NCBI RefSeq assembly: GCF_012910905.1
Contig: NZ_WTVN01000012.1
Span: 1 to 64,000, forward strand
DNA: 64,000 nucleotides
Source: Aromatoleum toluvorans
GTDB lineage: Bacteria > Pseudomonadota > Gammaproteobacteria > Burkholderiales > Rhodocyclaceae
Direction of reading: 5' to 3'
Below are positions 1-8,281 of this stretch, in pieces. The translations under genes were made by a program, and so were the position numbers. Under the pieces are notes generated by a model. That model saw only the letters and a program-made list of their open reading frames with translations. It was not told the DNA's origin and ran no database searches. How positions within the stretch are numbered: position 1 is the stretch's first letter; each line of letters opens with the position of its first letter.

Positions 1-2
1 CC

Positions 3-122
3 TCCCGCCTCCGCGCCACCCCTCCCGCGCCGGTGCAGGCGGCCGGCGCCCCGTTCGCGATCCCGCTGCGCTGGCGCGACTTCGAAGCCAACCTCGTCGT
101 GCATCTCGACGTCCGTCGCTGA
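3..122 (+). CDS. C-terminal end of an unidentified protein (partial)
   Basis: An open frame enters from the left edge and stops with TGA at 120-122. It encodes about 39 residues ending in a tail of the type F-x-I-P-L-R-W-R-D-F-E-A-N. Codon use is strongly GC3-biased, like the neighbouring genes, which supports real coding. Too little is present to name a family. No terminator is visible in the 125 bases before the next gene. Confidence 0.45.
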   Translation, partial: SRLRATPPAPVQAAGAPFAIPLRWRDFEANLVVHLDVRR

Positions 123-247
123 GCGCCGCACTCAGCGAACGCATGCATTCTCCAGCCCGTGCGCCTAATATGCGGGACTCCCCCATCCTGCAGCGGCGCT
201 GACGCAACCTCACGGTTTCCGGCAGGCCGCGCACACGAATCCGATTC

Positions 248-1672
248 ATGACAAAGATCTCCGCAAGATTCCCGGTCGTCGACGCCCAGGTGTCGCCCAC
301 CGGACGCATGGAAGTGCTTTCCCGCACCGAGGCGGCCCGCCTCTCCAGCCAGGGCCACGGCGGCCTGCGCGAGCTCTTCCGCAATTGCGCGCTCGCCGTT
401 CTCAACTGCGGCAATCCACTCGACGACGGCAAGGAACTGCTCGCGCGCTACCCCGATTTCGAGATCCACATCATCCAGCGCTCGCGCGGCATCAAACTGG
501 ACATCCGCAATGCACCGGCAAGTGCCTTTGTCGACGGCACGATGATCCGCGGCATACAGGAACATCTCTTCGCGGTGCTGCGCGACGTCCTGTACGTCAG
601 CAGAGAGGCCGAGGGAACGGCCGGTGCCGTACCGGCGCGTTTCGACTTCGGCACCTCGGAGGGCATCACCGACGCGGTGTTCCAGATCCTGCGCAACGCA
701 GGGATCATGCAGCCGGTCATCCAGCCCAGCGTCGTGGTGTGCTGGGGCGGGCATTCGATCAGCGGCGCGGAGTACGACTACACGAAGCGCGTCGGCTACG
801 AACTGGGCCTGCGCGGGCTGGATATCTGCACCGGCTGCGGGCCCGGCGCGATGAAGGGACCGATGAAGGGGGCGGCCATCGGGCACGCCAAGCAACGCAT
901 CGGCAAGGCGCGCTATCTCGGCTTCACCGAACCGGGGATCATCGCGGCCGAATCGCCCAATCCCATCGTGAACGATCTGGTAGTCTTCCCGGACGTCGAG
1001 AAACGGCTGGAAGCCTTCGTCCGTACCGGACACGGCTTCGTCGTCTTTCCCGGCGGAGTCGGCACGGCGGAAGAAATCCTGTACGTGCTGGGGATCCTCC
1101 TGCATCCGGCCAACGTCGATCACCCGCTTCCCCTGGTCTTCACCGGCCCGAAGAGCGCCGAGGAATACTTCCGCCGCATCGACGGCTTCATCGCGGAAAC
1201 GCTGGGCGACGAGGCGCGCAGCCGTTACCGCATCATCATCGATGATCCCGCCGCCGTCGCGCGCGAGATGCAGGGTGGAGTCGCAAAAGTGCGCTCCTTC
1301 CGCAAGGAGTATCGCGACGCCTACTATTTCAACTGGCTGCTGCGCATCGAGCACGAGTTCCAGCAACCCTTCCGCCCGACGCACGCGAACATGCGTCGTC
1401 TCAGGCTGAGCCACAACCAGCCGCGCCATCTCCTTGCGGCCGACCTGCGCCGCGCGTTTTCCGGTGTCGTGGCGGGCAATGTCAAGAACGACGGCATTCG
1501 CGAAATCGAGCAGCATGGTCCGTTCGAGATCCACGGCGATGCGGGGATCATGGGCCCGATGGACGCCCTGCTCTCGTCCTTCGTCGCCCAGGGGCGCATG
1601 AAGCTGCCGGGAACGGCCTACAACCCCTGCTATACGGTGGTTTCCGGGAAGCCCGAAGTAACACGATCTTAA
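248..1672 (+). CDS. ppnN: Pyrimidine/purine nucleotide 5'-monophosphate nucleosidase PpnN (YgdH family)
   Basis: A 474-residue protein of the LOG/YgdH family, cytosolic enzymes that hydrolyse nucleoside monophosphates to free base and ribose 5-phosphate. In E. coli the enzyme is activated by (p)ppGpp. The N-terminal domain contains LFRNC(A)LAVLN, the central Rossmann-like domain has CWGGHSI (about 164-170), CTGCGPGAM and the signature PGGVGTAEE (about 265-273), and the C-terminus keeps LAADLRRAFSG and MKLPG. It is close to the E. coli protein in length and stays collinear from 'SPTGRMEVLS' onward, which supports this ATG. No strong Shine-Dalgarno precedes it. It is followed by a small gene and a terminator. 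Confidence 0.95.
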   Translation: MTKISARFPVVDAQVSPTGRMEVLSRTEAARLSSQGHGGLRELFRNCALAVLNCGNPLDDGKELLARYPDFEIHIIQRSRGIKLDIRNAPASAFVDGTMIRGIQEHLFAVLRDVLYVSREAEGTAGAVPARFDFGTSEGITDAVFQILRNAGIMQPVIQPSVVVCWGGHSISGAEYDYTKRVGYELGLRGLDICTGCGPGAMKGPMKGAAIGHAKQRIGKARYLGFTEPGIIAAESPNPIVNDLVVFPDVEKRLEAFVRTGHGFVVFPGGVGTAEEILYVLGILLHPANVDHPLPLVFTGPKSAEEYFRRIDGFIAETLGDEARSRYRIIIDDPAAVAREMQGGVAKVRSFRKEYRDAYYFNWLLRIEHEFQQPFRPTHANMRRLRLSHNQPRHLLAADLRRAFSGVVAGNVKNDGIREIEQHGPFEIHGDAGIMGPMDALLSSFVAQGRMKLPGTAYNPCYTVVSGKPEVTRS

Positions 1673-1723
1673 TCATTGGCAGGTATAGTGGCGATACGAG
1701 ACATCAACACACCAAAAATAACC

Positions 1724-1993
1724 ATGAAAAGCCACACCACAGAGAACTTCCTCCCCGCCGAGCCGGGTTTCCATCGCACGCGCGCCGACGGGTTCTACGA
1801 GCCGATCCGCTTCGTCTTCGTGAACAGGAACATGCGCGAACGCATCCTGAACGAACGCCGCATTATTCTGGATGCGCTCTCCCCCTTGAGCCGGGCGCGC
1901 CAGGAGCGGATCTTCAGCCAGTACGACCCGGACGAGCGGCACCGCAAGTTCCGCGAGATCCTGTTGATGTATGGTCGCCCGGTAAACGCCTGA
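1724..1993 (+). CDS. Small conserved-looking hypothetical protein (89 aa)
   Basis: A short basic/acidic protein with the core FYEPIRFVFVNRNMRERILNE followed by two probable amphipathic helices. It has no signal peptide or membrane segment. The frame opens earlier (1676), but the ATG at 1724 is preferred because the upstream stretch looks like leader sequence. It lies 51 bases after ppnN and is followed within 45 bases by a strong terminator, so it could be the last gene of a ppnN transcript. I do not recognise the family. The overlapping reverse-strand frames have poorer codon use and are treated as shadows. Confidence 0.6.
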   Translation: MKSHTTENFLPAEPGFHRTRADGFYEPIRFVFVNRNMRERILNERRIILDALSPLSRARQERIFSQYDPDERHRKFREILLMYGRPVNA

Positions 1994-2035
1994 GCGCGGG
2001 GTGCGGCCAGGCCGCACTGCGATTCGCCCCAGAGA

Positions 2036-2065
2036 CAAACGCGGCCTCGGCCGCGTTTGTTTTTT
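2036..2065 (+). terminator. Rho-independent terminator after ppnN and the 89-aa gene
   Basis: An 11-bp perfect stem (CAAACGCGGCC / GGCCGCGTTTG) with a 2-base TC loop is followed by six T residues. It would end the rightward ppnN transcript. The A-rich left arm is short, so termination of the convergent phoX transcript is also possible. Confidence 0.85.
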
Positions 2066-2107
2066 GTCCGCGCAGCGGGCGTTCGCGACGCCCGCCGGGT
2101 CTCTGCG

Positions 2108-4300
2108 TCAGACGCCGATCTTGCCGCCGTCCTCGCGCGTGATGACGATGGTGGCCGAGCGCGGACGCGACAGGCCGCCATCCGGCCAGTGGCTGCCGAA
2201 GCTGCCGGTCGCAAAGTCGGGGCGGGTGTCTTCGCCCGGGTGCTGGATGTTGATGAACAGCGCCTTGCCGTCCGGCGTTTCCGCCACACCCGTGATCTCG
2301 CACTCCTTCGGTCCGACGAGGAAGCGCCGCAGGTTTTCCTCGCCCAGCTGCTTCCCGACGTACGTACCCACCGTCCGCGAATCCGTGCCGTTGCTGTTCG
2401 TGATCGTCCGCGGCCCGCCATCGCCGACTTCACCCGGGACGGCCGCCAGCAGCATGCAGTTCGTCACGTCGGTGTAGGCGCCGTCGTCGGTCTCGATCCA
2501 CAGCACACCCGTAGCCTGGCTGAACCAGAGGCCGTCGGGGCTGGAGAAGTCGTTGGCGTCGGTCAGCCCCGAGAGGTTGACGTTCGCCGCATCCGCCGCG
2601 GCTCGCGCGCCGAACAGGAACACGTCCCACTTGAACGCGGTCGCGGCGACGTCGCCGCCGGCTTCAGCGAAGCGGATGATGTGGCCGTTCGGGTTGCCGA
2701 GCTGGTTCTGGCCCGTCGTCTTGCGGTCGTTGTAGAAACGCGGGTTGGCGGCGTCGAGGCGCTCGAGCGGACGGCTCGCGGCATTGGTGTTGGTCAGCGC
2801 CATATAGACCTCGCCGTTGCGCGGATTGACGGCGCCCCATTCGGGACGGTCCATCTTCGTGGCGCCGGCCGCGTCGGCCGCGAGGCGCGCGTGGATGACC
2901 ACGTCGGCCTGATCCGCGAACGGGTATGCGGTGTTCGCGGGCGACACGTTGCCGACGCCGAAGCCCAGCTCGATCCATTGCCCCGTGCCGTCGGCGTCGA
3001 AGCGCGCGACATAGAGCCTGCCGTCGTCGAGGTACTTGTCGCCCGCCGCCATCCCGCCATTGGCGTCGTCCGGGCTCCACATTGCATTCGAGACGTACTT
3101 GTAGATGTACTCGTTGCGCGAGTCGCAGCCCATGTACCACACCAGCGGATGGCCGGTCCGGACGGGGCCGAGCCATGCGCCTTCATGCGCGAAGCGGCCC
3201 AGCGCGGTACGCTTCTTCGGCATTGCGTTGGGATCGAAGGGATCGATCTCGACGACCCAGCCATAGGTGTTCGGGCCGTTGCGATAGTCGTCGCTGCCGT
3301 CGGTCGAAGCACCGAGCTTCATCGCATTCCAGCGGCCGTAGAGATCGTCCGCCGTATCGGGGGTGACGGTCGCCCACAGTTCGCGGCCGTTGCCCGCCAC
3401 GCCGTAGCGTGCCAGGGCGGTCCGCTCCCTGGCCGTGCGGTTCGGGTTGTCGGTCGCAACGATGCGGCGGAAATAGCCGGCCCAGTTCTCCTCGCACGTG
3501 AGGTAGGTGCCCCACGGGGTGTTGCCGCTCGCGCAGTTGTTCGCGGTGCCGCGCGTGCGGCTGCCGTCCGGCGAGTACTTCGTGACCATGTACGGGGTCT
3601 TCCCGGCCGGGCCGGACAGCTCCATCTCGGTCAAGGTATGGACGCGGCGGTTGAAGTGCGAATCGCGCCGGTAACGCCATTCGCCGCCCTCGCGCGCGGT
3701 CTCGATCACGCTCACGCCATGGACGTAGAACTCGCGCAGCACTTCCTCGGCCACCGTGCGCACGCCGCCGACCACCGTGGGGCCGTTCGGATGCAGGAAG
3801 GCCGGCGTGATCGCTTCGTGGTTCAGGCACAGCAGGCCGCGATCCGATTCGTTCTTGTGGTGCCTGCCGTTGGGACCGAGGCCGAAGAAGTGCATGCCGT
3901 CGTGATGGTCGCCGGCGCGCAGTGCGAAGCTGTCGGCGGGGTCCGTGCCGTCGTTCCGGTATTCGCCCACACTACCGTCGATCGGGTCGCCGAGGCGGTA
4001 CAGCACGGTATGGCGATAACCTTCCGGCAGCGAAACCATGTCGGCGAGGCTCTTCGCGACAGGCGTGAAGGCAAGCCTGGGCGGCGTGCGACCGGGCGCG
4101 GCCGCGCCGTTGGCGGCAGGTGCGGCCATCGCGGGTGACAGGCCGGCGCCGAACATCGTCAGCGCGGCGGCACCCATCCCGCCGCCGAGAAGCTGGCGGC
4201 GCGACAGGCGCGCCTGCAGGATGCCGTCGAAAGAAGGATTCGCTGACGGGTTGGTGGATTCGTCGTCGCCGTCGACGTGCAGGACGTTCTGATTGTTCAT
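2108..4300 (-). CDS. phoX: PhoX family (DUF839) Tat-exported phosphatase
   Basis: A 730-residue protein of the PhoX/DUF839 family, periplasmic beta-propeller phosphatases that use Ca2+ and Fe3+ and release phosphate from monoesters. A twin-arginine signal, LSRRQLLGGG, lies near residues 33-42 and is followed by a hydrophobic stretch ending in an AxA-like site. This implies folded export by Tat. The mature part has CLNHEAITP, the TCEENWAGYF segment and YMGCDSRNEYIYKYVS, all typical of the family. The ATG at 4300 is chosen because GAGGAAA lies about 7 bases upstream; the frame is open 16 codons further. The gene is monocistronic, and a degenerate Pho-box-like sequence lies upstream. Confidence 0.9.
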   Translation of the reverse strand: MNNQNVLHVDGDDESTNPSANPSFDGILQARLSRRQLLGGGMGAAALTMFGAGLSPAMAAPAANGAAAPGRTPPRLAFTPVAKSLADMVSLPEGYRHTVLYRLGDPIDGSVGEYRNDGTDPADSFALRAGDHHDGMHFFGLGPNGRHHKNESDRGLLCLNHEAITPAFLHPNGPTVVGGVRTVAEEVLREFYVHGVSVIETAREGGEWRYRRDSHFNRRVHTLTEMELSGPAGKTPYMVTKYSPDGSRTRGTANNCASGNTPWGTYLTCEENWAGYFRRIVATDNPNRTARERTALARYGVAGNGRELWATVTPDTADDLYGRWNAMKLGASTDGSDDYRNGPNTYGWVVEIDPFDPNAMPKKRTALGRFAHEGAWLGPVRTGHPLVWYMGCDSRNEYIYKYVSNAMWSPDDANGGMAAGDKYLDDGRLYVARFDADGTGQWIELGFGVGNVSPANTAYPFADQADVVIHARLAADAAGATKMDRPEWGAVNPRNGEVYMALTNTNAASRPLERLDAANPRFYNDRKTTGQNQLGNPNGHIIRFAEAGGDVAATAFKWDVFLFGARAAADAANVNLSGLTDANDFSSPDGLWFSQATGVLWIETDDGAYTDVTNCMLLAAVPGEVGDGGPRTITNSNGTDSRTVGTYVGKQLGEENLRRFLVGPKECEITGVAETPDGKALFINIQHPGEDTRPDFATGSFGSHWPDGGLSRPRSATIVITREDGGKIGV

Positions 4301-4350
4301 CGTGTGTTTCCTCTGTGGGGGGTGCCAACTGGGCACCGTAAGCCACACAG

Positions 4351-4368
4351 ATTAAAAACACATGACAG
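4351..4368 (-). promoter_or_regulatory. Possible PhoB box upstream of phoX
   Basis: On the reverse strand the sequence CTGTCATGTGTTTTTAAT begins with a perfect CTGTCAT half-site. Eleven bases later is a weak second half (TTTTAAT, 4 of 7 matches). Pho boxes are CTGTCAT-like direct repeats with an 11-bp period, so only the first half is convincing. The position, about 50-70 bases before the phoX start, is reasonable. A short GGTGCC/GGCACC hairpin lies between the site and the start. Confidence 0.4.
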
Positions 4369-4411
4369 AACAATCACTTCGCGAACCGGACGCGGGGAAG
4401 TGTGGACCGTG

Positions 4412-4690
4412 TCACTCCCCGGCACGAAGATCCGCGATGCGCTGCCGCGAACCGACCGCCACCCCCAGGCCCGATGAGTCCGGCCTGCCGCAGGGCTTCG
4501 CCCCGACGCACGCGGCGAGATCCGCCAGCTCCGGCGGAAAATAGAGCATCAGTTCGCAGTGCAACCCGCCGTAGTTCTCGTGCCGCATCAGTACCGCGGT
4601 CGTCGCGTTTCGATCGCCTAGCTGTCCGAACAGTGCACACACGCGATCCAGCTCGTCGCCGGCGAGCATCGCATCACCCAGGTTTGCCAT
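4412..4690 (-). CDS. Hypothetical protein (92 aa)
   Basis: A small soluble protein beginning MANLGDAMLAGDELDRVCAL. It has four cysteines including a GAKPCG segment, but no recognisable metal-binding pattern. The ATG at 4690 has GGAA nine bases upstream; an in-frame ATG five codons earlier is possible. It lies 40 bases downstream of the DUF2189 gene's stop, separated by orientation and divergent from nothing else, so its partner is unclear. I do not recognise the family. Confidence 0.5.
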   Translation of the reverse strand: MANLGDAMLAGDELDRVCALFGQLGDRNATTAVLMRHENYGGLHCELMLYFPPELADLAACVGAKPCGRPDSSGLGVAVGSRQRIADLRAGE

Positions 4691-4730
4691 GAACCATTGT
4701 TCCATTTCCGTCTGGCCTTCTATGCGTGCT

Positions 4731-5522
4731 TCACTTCCGATGGCGAGACTGCTCTTCCGGAACCCGCCCCTGCTCGTCCGGGAACACCGTGCGGTAGAGC
4801 GCTTCGGTCGCGAAGGCCGCTATGGGCAGCGTCACCGTCAGCAGCAGGGGCACGGCGATTGACGCGATGATCGTGCTCGCCAACAGGCAGCTCCACGTCA
4901 GGTTTGCCGGAATGCTGCGGAAGATGGCGCGAACACTCGCGCTCACGGCCACGACGAGATTGGCGCGGCGCTCGATGAGCAGGGGCACGGCATATGCGGT
5001 GATGCTGAATGCGATCACCGCAAAGAGTCCGCCCGCCAGCACCGCTCCGAGGTGGAAACGCAGAAGCTCAACGGAGAACGGAAAGAGCATTCTCCATCCG
5101 GAGTAGCTGCGGCCCAGCATGAAGCTGTAGAGGATCCCGGCATCCGTCATCCAGATCACGAAGAGGAAGAGGCAGACAAGTACCAGGCCCCAGAGTGACG
5201 GCGGCGATTGCAGGAAGCCACCACCCACGTCTCGCCACGTCGGTTTCCGGCCGCGGCGCTGTGCGGCCGACATGGCGAAAAAACCTGTCAGCAGTGCCGG
5301 CGCGACAATCAGGAAGCCTCCCACCAACGGCAACGCCATCGGTGCCAGGCCGACCGTAACCAGCAAGGAAATGAACCCCACGCCGAGCACCGCGAATCCC
5401 CCCGCATACGTCAGCGACAGGGGCGCCGTCTGCACGAACACGCGCAGGCCCGACGACACGGCAGCAACGACCTGCCCGGGGCGGACATGCCGCGGTTCCG
5501 GGCGACTGACATTCATCGACAT
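4731..5522 (-). CDS. DUF2189 family integral membrane protein
   Basis: A 263-residue inner-membrane protein with about six hydrophobic segments: roughly residues 33-60, 63-85, 107-128, 155-180, 185-200 and 205-235. The paired glycine-rich helices near the N-terminus and the SVRAIFRSIPANL segment fit DUF2189. The function of this family is not established. The start is followed by a soluble Arg/Pro-rich N-terminus. The gene is transcribed leftward into the 92-aa gene, which could be cotranscribed 40 bases downstream. Confidence 0.75.
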   Translation of the reverse strand: MSMNVSRPEPRHVRPGQVVAAVSSGLRVFVQTAPLSLTYAGGFAVLGVGFISLLVTVGLAPMALPLVGGFLIVAPALLTGFFAMSAAQRRGRKPTWRDVGGGFLQSPPSLWGLVLVCLFLFVIWMTDAGILYSFMLGRSYSGWRMLFPFSVELLRFHLGAVLAGGLFAVIAFSITAYAVPLLIERRANLVVAVSASVRAIFRSIPANLTWSCLLASTIIASIAVPLLLTVTLPIAAFATEALYRTVFPDEQGRVPEEQSRHRK

Positions 5523-5625
5523 GGGGCACCGTAAGGCAAGTTATCCATTTCATCCTAGTCCGAATCTGCCGTCTGGCATCACGCGCAAGCAAGCGCGGGT
5601 GGCACGGACATAAGATGCATTTTTG

Positions 5626-5653
5626 TTGACTCTTTTTCAAGTCCCCCTATAGT
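5626..5653 (+). promoter_or_regulatory. Promoter-like sequence of the Crp/Fnr gene
   Basis: TTGACT (5626-5631) and TATAGT (5648-5653) are separated by 16 bases and lie 38 bases before the Crp/Fnr start. TTGACT also forms an inverted repeat with AGTCAA (5651-5656) around the promoter. This could be an operator, but its half-site spacing does not match the TGA-N6-TCA pattern of the Crp/Fnr family. Confidence 0.55.
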
Positions 5654-5690
5654 CAAGTGAACGCTCGCCTCGACAGGCCACGAGAACACC

Positions 5691-6455
5691 ATGGGACACG
5701 CGCCACCACTGTCCGCCCTGCGCCCGCAGCCCGGCCCGCTCGCCGGACACGGACGCGCCTTCGCCACAGCGCTGGCGCAACGGCTGGGGGCGCTCGACAT
5801 CTTCTCGCTGCTGCCGCCCGCGGACCTCGAATCGCTTGCGCAAGGCGCGCGCTCGCGCCGCATCGGCCCGGGGGAATCGCTGTGGTTCGCCGGCGAGCAC
5901 GCGAAACATTTCGCGGTGGTCGAAGCGGGCATGGTCGAGATCCGGCGGATGACGCCAACGGGCGAAGGGATCGTCGTCGGGCTATTCCGGCGTGGCGAGG
6001 CGGTCGGCCTCGTCGCCGCACTCGAGAGCGGCAACTTCCCGGCGGACGCCATCGCGCTCGGCGGGCCGGCGGAAGTGCTGCTGATCCGCGCGGAAGCGCT
6101 GCGGGAAGCACTGGGCAACTCCGTAGCTGTCGGGCTGGCGGTGAACCGTGCGCTGCTGCAGCACACCGCTGCGCTGCGCGCGAAGATCGACATCGTCAGC
6201 GCGGGTTCCGTACCGCGCCGCCTCGCTGCGCTGATGCGTTACCTGATCGGGCGATTCGGCCAAGCGACAGAAGACGGCACCATCATCGTCGACGCACACC
6301 TCGGCCGCGATGAAATCAGCCAGCTCGTGAGCGCGCGGGTCGAAACGGTGATACGGATCCTGAGCCGGTGGCAGAAGGCCGGCTGGCTCGCCTCGCGGCC
6401 CGGCAGGATCGAGATCCTGCGTCCCGACATGCTGCAGCGGATCGGCGAATCCTGA
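5691..6455 (+). CDS. Crp/Fnr family transcriptional regulator
   Basis: A 254-residue regulator. An N-terminal cyclic-nucleotide-binding-like beta-barrel (about 35-150) is followed by a long dimerisation helix and a winged helix-turn-helix (about 185-250). There are no cysteines, so it cannot bind an Fe-S cluster the way FNR does. A heme/NO-sensing DNR/NNR-like or another sensing mode is more likely. The recognition helix RVETVIRIL keeps the Glu and Arg that contact TGA half-sites and has Val where CRP has Arg, which favours FNR-type sites. The nearby ferredoxin and hemerythrin genes share an intergenic region with such a site and are plausible targets. Confidence 0.88.
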   Translation: MGHAPPLSALRPQPGPLAGHGRAFATALAQRLGALDIFSLLPPADLESLAQGARSRRIGPGESLWFAGEHAKHFAVVEAGMVEIRRMTPTGEGIVVGLFRRGEAVGLVAALESGNFPADAIALGGPAEVLLIRAEALREALGNSVAVGLAVNRALLQHTAALRAKIDIVSAGSVPRRLAALMRYLIGRFGQATEDGTIIVDAHLGRDEISQLVSARVETVIRILSRWQKAGWLASRPGRIEILRPDMLQRIGES

Positions 6456-6479
6456 CCCGCCACGCGCAGGCCTTCGTCG

Positions 6480-6803
6480 TCAGCGCTCGAGCAGTTTGAG
6501 CTTGTCCTTGACGGTCGCCCAGAAGCCGGCATCCTCAGGCGCCGGCTTCACCTCGACAATCGGGATCCACTTTCTGGCGAGTTCCTCGTTGAGCGGAATG
6601 AAATGCCGCTGGTCAGCGGGCACGTCATCCTCCGAATAGATCGCATCGACCGGGCATTCGGCGACGCACAAGGTGCAGTCGATGCATTCACTCGGATCAA
6701 TGACGAGGAAATTCGGGCCTTCGCGGAAGGCGTCGACGGGGCAGACATCGACGCAATCGGTGTGCTTGCACTTGATGCAGGCTTCGGTGACGACATAGGT
6801 CAT
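6480..6803 (-). CDS. fdxA: Seven-iron ferredoxin FdxA
   Basis: A 107-residue ferredoxin of the Azotobacter ferredoxin I type, a low-potential cytosolic electron carrier with [3Fe-4S] and [4Fe-4S] clusters. The first cysteine set is [14 protein letters not shown] near residues 9-22 and the second is [12 protein letters not shown] near 40-51. The start MTYVVTE matches the family, so the upstream in-frame ATG is not used. GAGAGAGC provides a weak ribosome site. It is divergent from the hemerythrin gene across 184 bases that hold an FNR-type palindrome. Confidence 0.93.
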   Translation of the reverse strand: MTYVVTEACIKCKHTDCVDVCPVDAFREGPNFLVIDPSECIDCTLCVAECPVDAIYSEDDVPADQRHFIPLNEELARKWIPIVEVKPAPEDAGFWATVKDKLKLLER

Positions 6804-6871
6804 GATTTGCTCTCTCGGGGTGATCGGGTCTTGCAGTGCGGGATCAATGTAGGGCGGACGCGCCGCAGCCT

Positions 6872-6889
6872 GAATGACAAAAATCATTC
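6872..6889. promoter_or_regulatory. FNR/DNR-type operator between fdxA and the hemerythrin gene
   Basis: A perfect inverted repeat, GAATGA-N6-TCATTC, contains the TGA-N6-TCA core of Crp/Fnr-family sites. On the plus strand a -10-like TAGGAT lies at 6910-6915. If +1 is 6922, the operator centre (6880.5) falls at -41.5, the classical position for class II activation by this family. The predicted transcript would start 66 bases before the hemerythrin ATG. Confidence 0.7.
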
Positions 6890-6987
6890 CCCGCGCAGGA
6901 CCCGCTCCCTAGGATGGAATCACACCGCACAGACCGGCTCCGCGGCATCCGGGATGCCGGAATCGCCCACGATTGCTGGAGATCGCC

Positions 6988-7578
6988 ATGTCCGGACACA
7001 TCCTGAAGTGGCAGGCCGAGCACGCCAACTACCACAAGCTGCTCGACCTGCTGCAATCCCTTACCGCATCCTTCATGCACGGCGACGAGCCGGATTACGA
7101 CCTCATGTCCGACATCGTCTACTACATGACCCAGTATCCCGACCACTACCACCATCCACGCGAGGATGTCGCATTCCGGCGGCTGCTTGCGCGCGACCCG
7201 ACCTTGGCTGCCATCGTCGACGAACTCGCGCACCAGCACGGTGCGATATCCGAATGCAGCACGGCACTGGCGGCCGACCTCGCTGCCGCGGCCAATGGCG
7301 CGATGATGCCGCGCTCGACGCTGGCCACGGACGTCCGCAACTACGTCGCCTTCCTGAAAAATCACATGGACGACGAGGAGCGCGAGCTCTTCCCGCGCCT
7401 TGCCGCCGCGCTCGATGACGAAGACTGGTTCCTTGTCGATTCCGCGATTCATTTCGCTGCGGACCCGATCTTCGGCGATTCCGTGCAGGAGCGCTTCAGG
7501 ACCCTGCATCGCCGGATCGCAGGCCAGGCTCACTGCGGATGCAAGGAACCTGCCGCGACCGTCTGCTGCCTCGATTGA
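6988..7578 (+). CDS. Hemerythrin HHE domain protein
   Basis: A 196-residue protein with a four-helix hemerythrin-like fold that should bind a non-heme di-iron centre. Ligand-type residues appear in HANYHKLLD (about 11-19), YPDHYHHPRED (about 50-60), HQHGAISE (about 86-93) and HMDDEERELFP (about 131-141). The C-terminus has extra cysteines (HCGC and CCLD). The ATG at 6988 is preferred because GGAG lies 6 bases upstream. Family members act in oxygen, NO or iron handling or in Fe-S repair (YtfE/RIC-like). Here a predicted FNR-type site at -41.5 supports induction under low oxygen or NO. Confidence 0.85.
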   Translation: MSGHILKWQAEHANYHKLLDLLQSLTASFMHGDEPDYDLMSDIVYYMTQYPDHYHHPREDVAFRRLLARDPTLAAIVDELAHQHGAISECSTALAADLAAAANGAMMPRSTLATDVRNYVAFLKNHMDDEERELFPRLAAALDDEDWFLVDSAIHFAADPIFGDSVQERFRTLHRRIAGQAHCGCKEPAATVCCLD

Positions 7579-7615
7579 GGTCTGGAGCCGGCGGGGAAAC
7601 CGCCGGGCGCACCGC

Positions 7616-8154
7616 TCAGGCGGAGGGCCGGGGCTTGTTCTGTTTGTCCGCGTACATCGCCTCGTCGGCGTGCTTCAGGATATCGTCCGGGTCCTGTCCG
7701 TGCCCGGGATGGAACGCCACGCCGATGCTCGCCCGGGTGCGCAGTATCCGCGCATCGAGATCGAACGGATGGCTGATCGTTTCGCGGATCTTGTCTGCAA
7801 CCTCGTGCGCATCCTCGGGCGTCTGGATGTCCTCGAGCAGCCCTTCTCGGACCAGCACGTCGACCACATCAGGTCCACGCGATGCCCATCCTTGTGGACG
7901 TAGCGGTTCTCGAAACCGATGCGCGCACCACCGGCGATGATCTCGCCGGCTTCCTGCATTGTCCGCTCCCGGTCTTCCGGGGCGAGAAAATCGAACAGGT
8001 GGTGGCCGACCATTTCATCGGCCGAGTAGCCGAGAATCCGCTCGCATGCGGCGTTCACGTACATGATGCGTCCGCCGGGCGCGACGAGAAACACCACGTC
8101 GAGCAGCAGGTCGACGAAGTTGGGCAGGCAGTCATCGCTCGGAATCGCAGACAT
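7616..8154 (-). pseudogene. Decayed PAS-GGDEF diguanylate cyclase gene
   Basis: Reading leftward from 8154, about 100 codons encode a clean PAS domain (FLVAPGGRIMYVNAACERILGY, then HKDGHRVDLMWS). The reading frame then turns to nonsense. The neighbouring frame resumes with the last ~75 residues of a GGDEF domain (EDIQTPEDAHEVADKIRE, RASIGVAFHPGHG, ADEAMYADK) and ends at 7616. The GGDEF active-site motif and the first half of the domain are absent. The junction, near 7860-7875, therefore combines an internal deletion with a frame change. The product cannot be an active cyclase, although an orphan PAS peptide could still be made. Confidence 0.82.
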
Positions 8155-8281
8155 CTGAATAGAATACTATCAGTGCGGCAAGGTATGACGAGGAGCTTGA
8201 CACGGATTCATGACACGGAGTCGAGGAGTCGTGCGCCCCATCGATCACCCCCCGGTTTCACCGATCAAGGCCGGCTGCACG

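Noticed and set aside
5626-5640. TTGACTCTTTTTCAA as an FNR box before the Crp/Fnr gene
   Set aside because: The TGA and TCA halves are separated by 7 bases, not 6, so it does not match the family pattern; it is better read as a -35 region.
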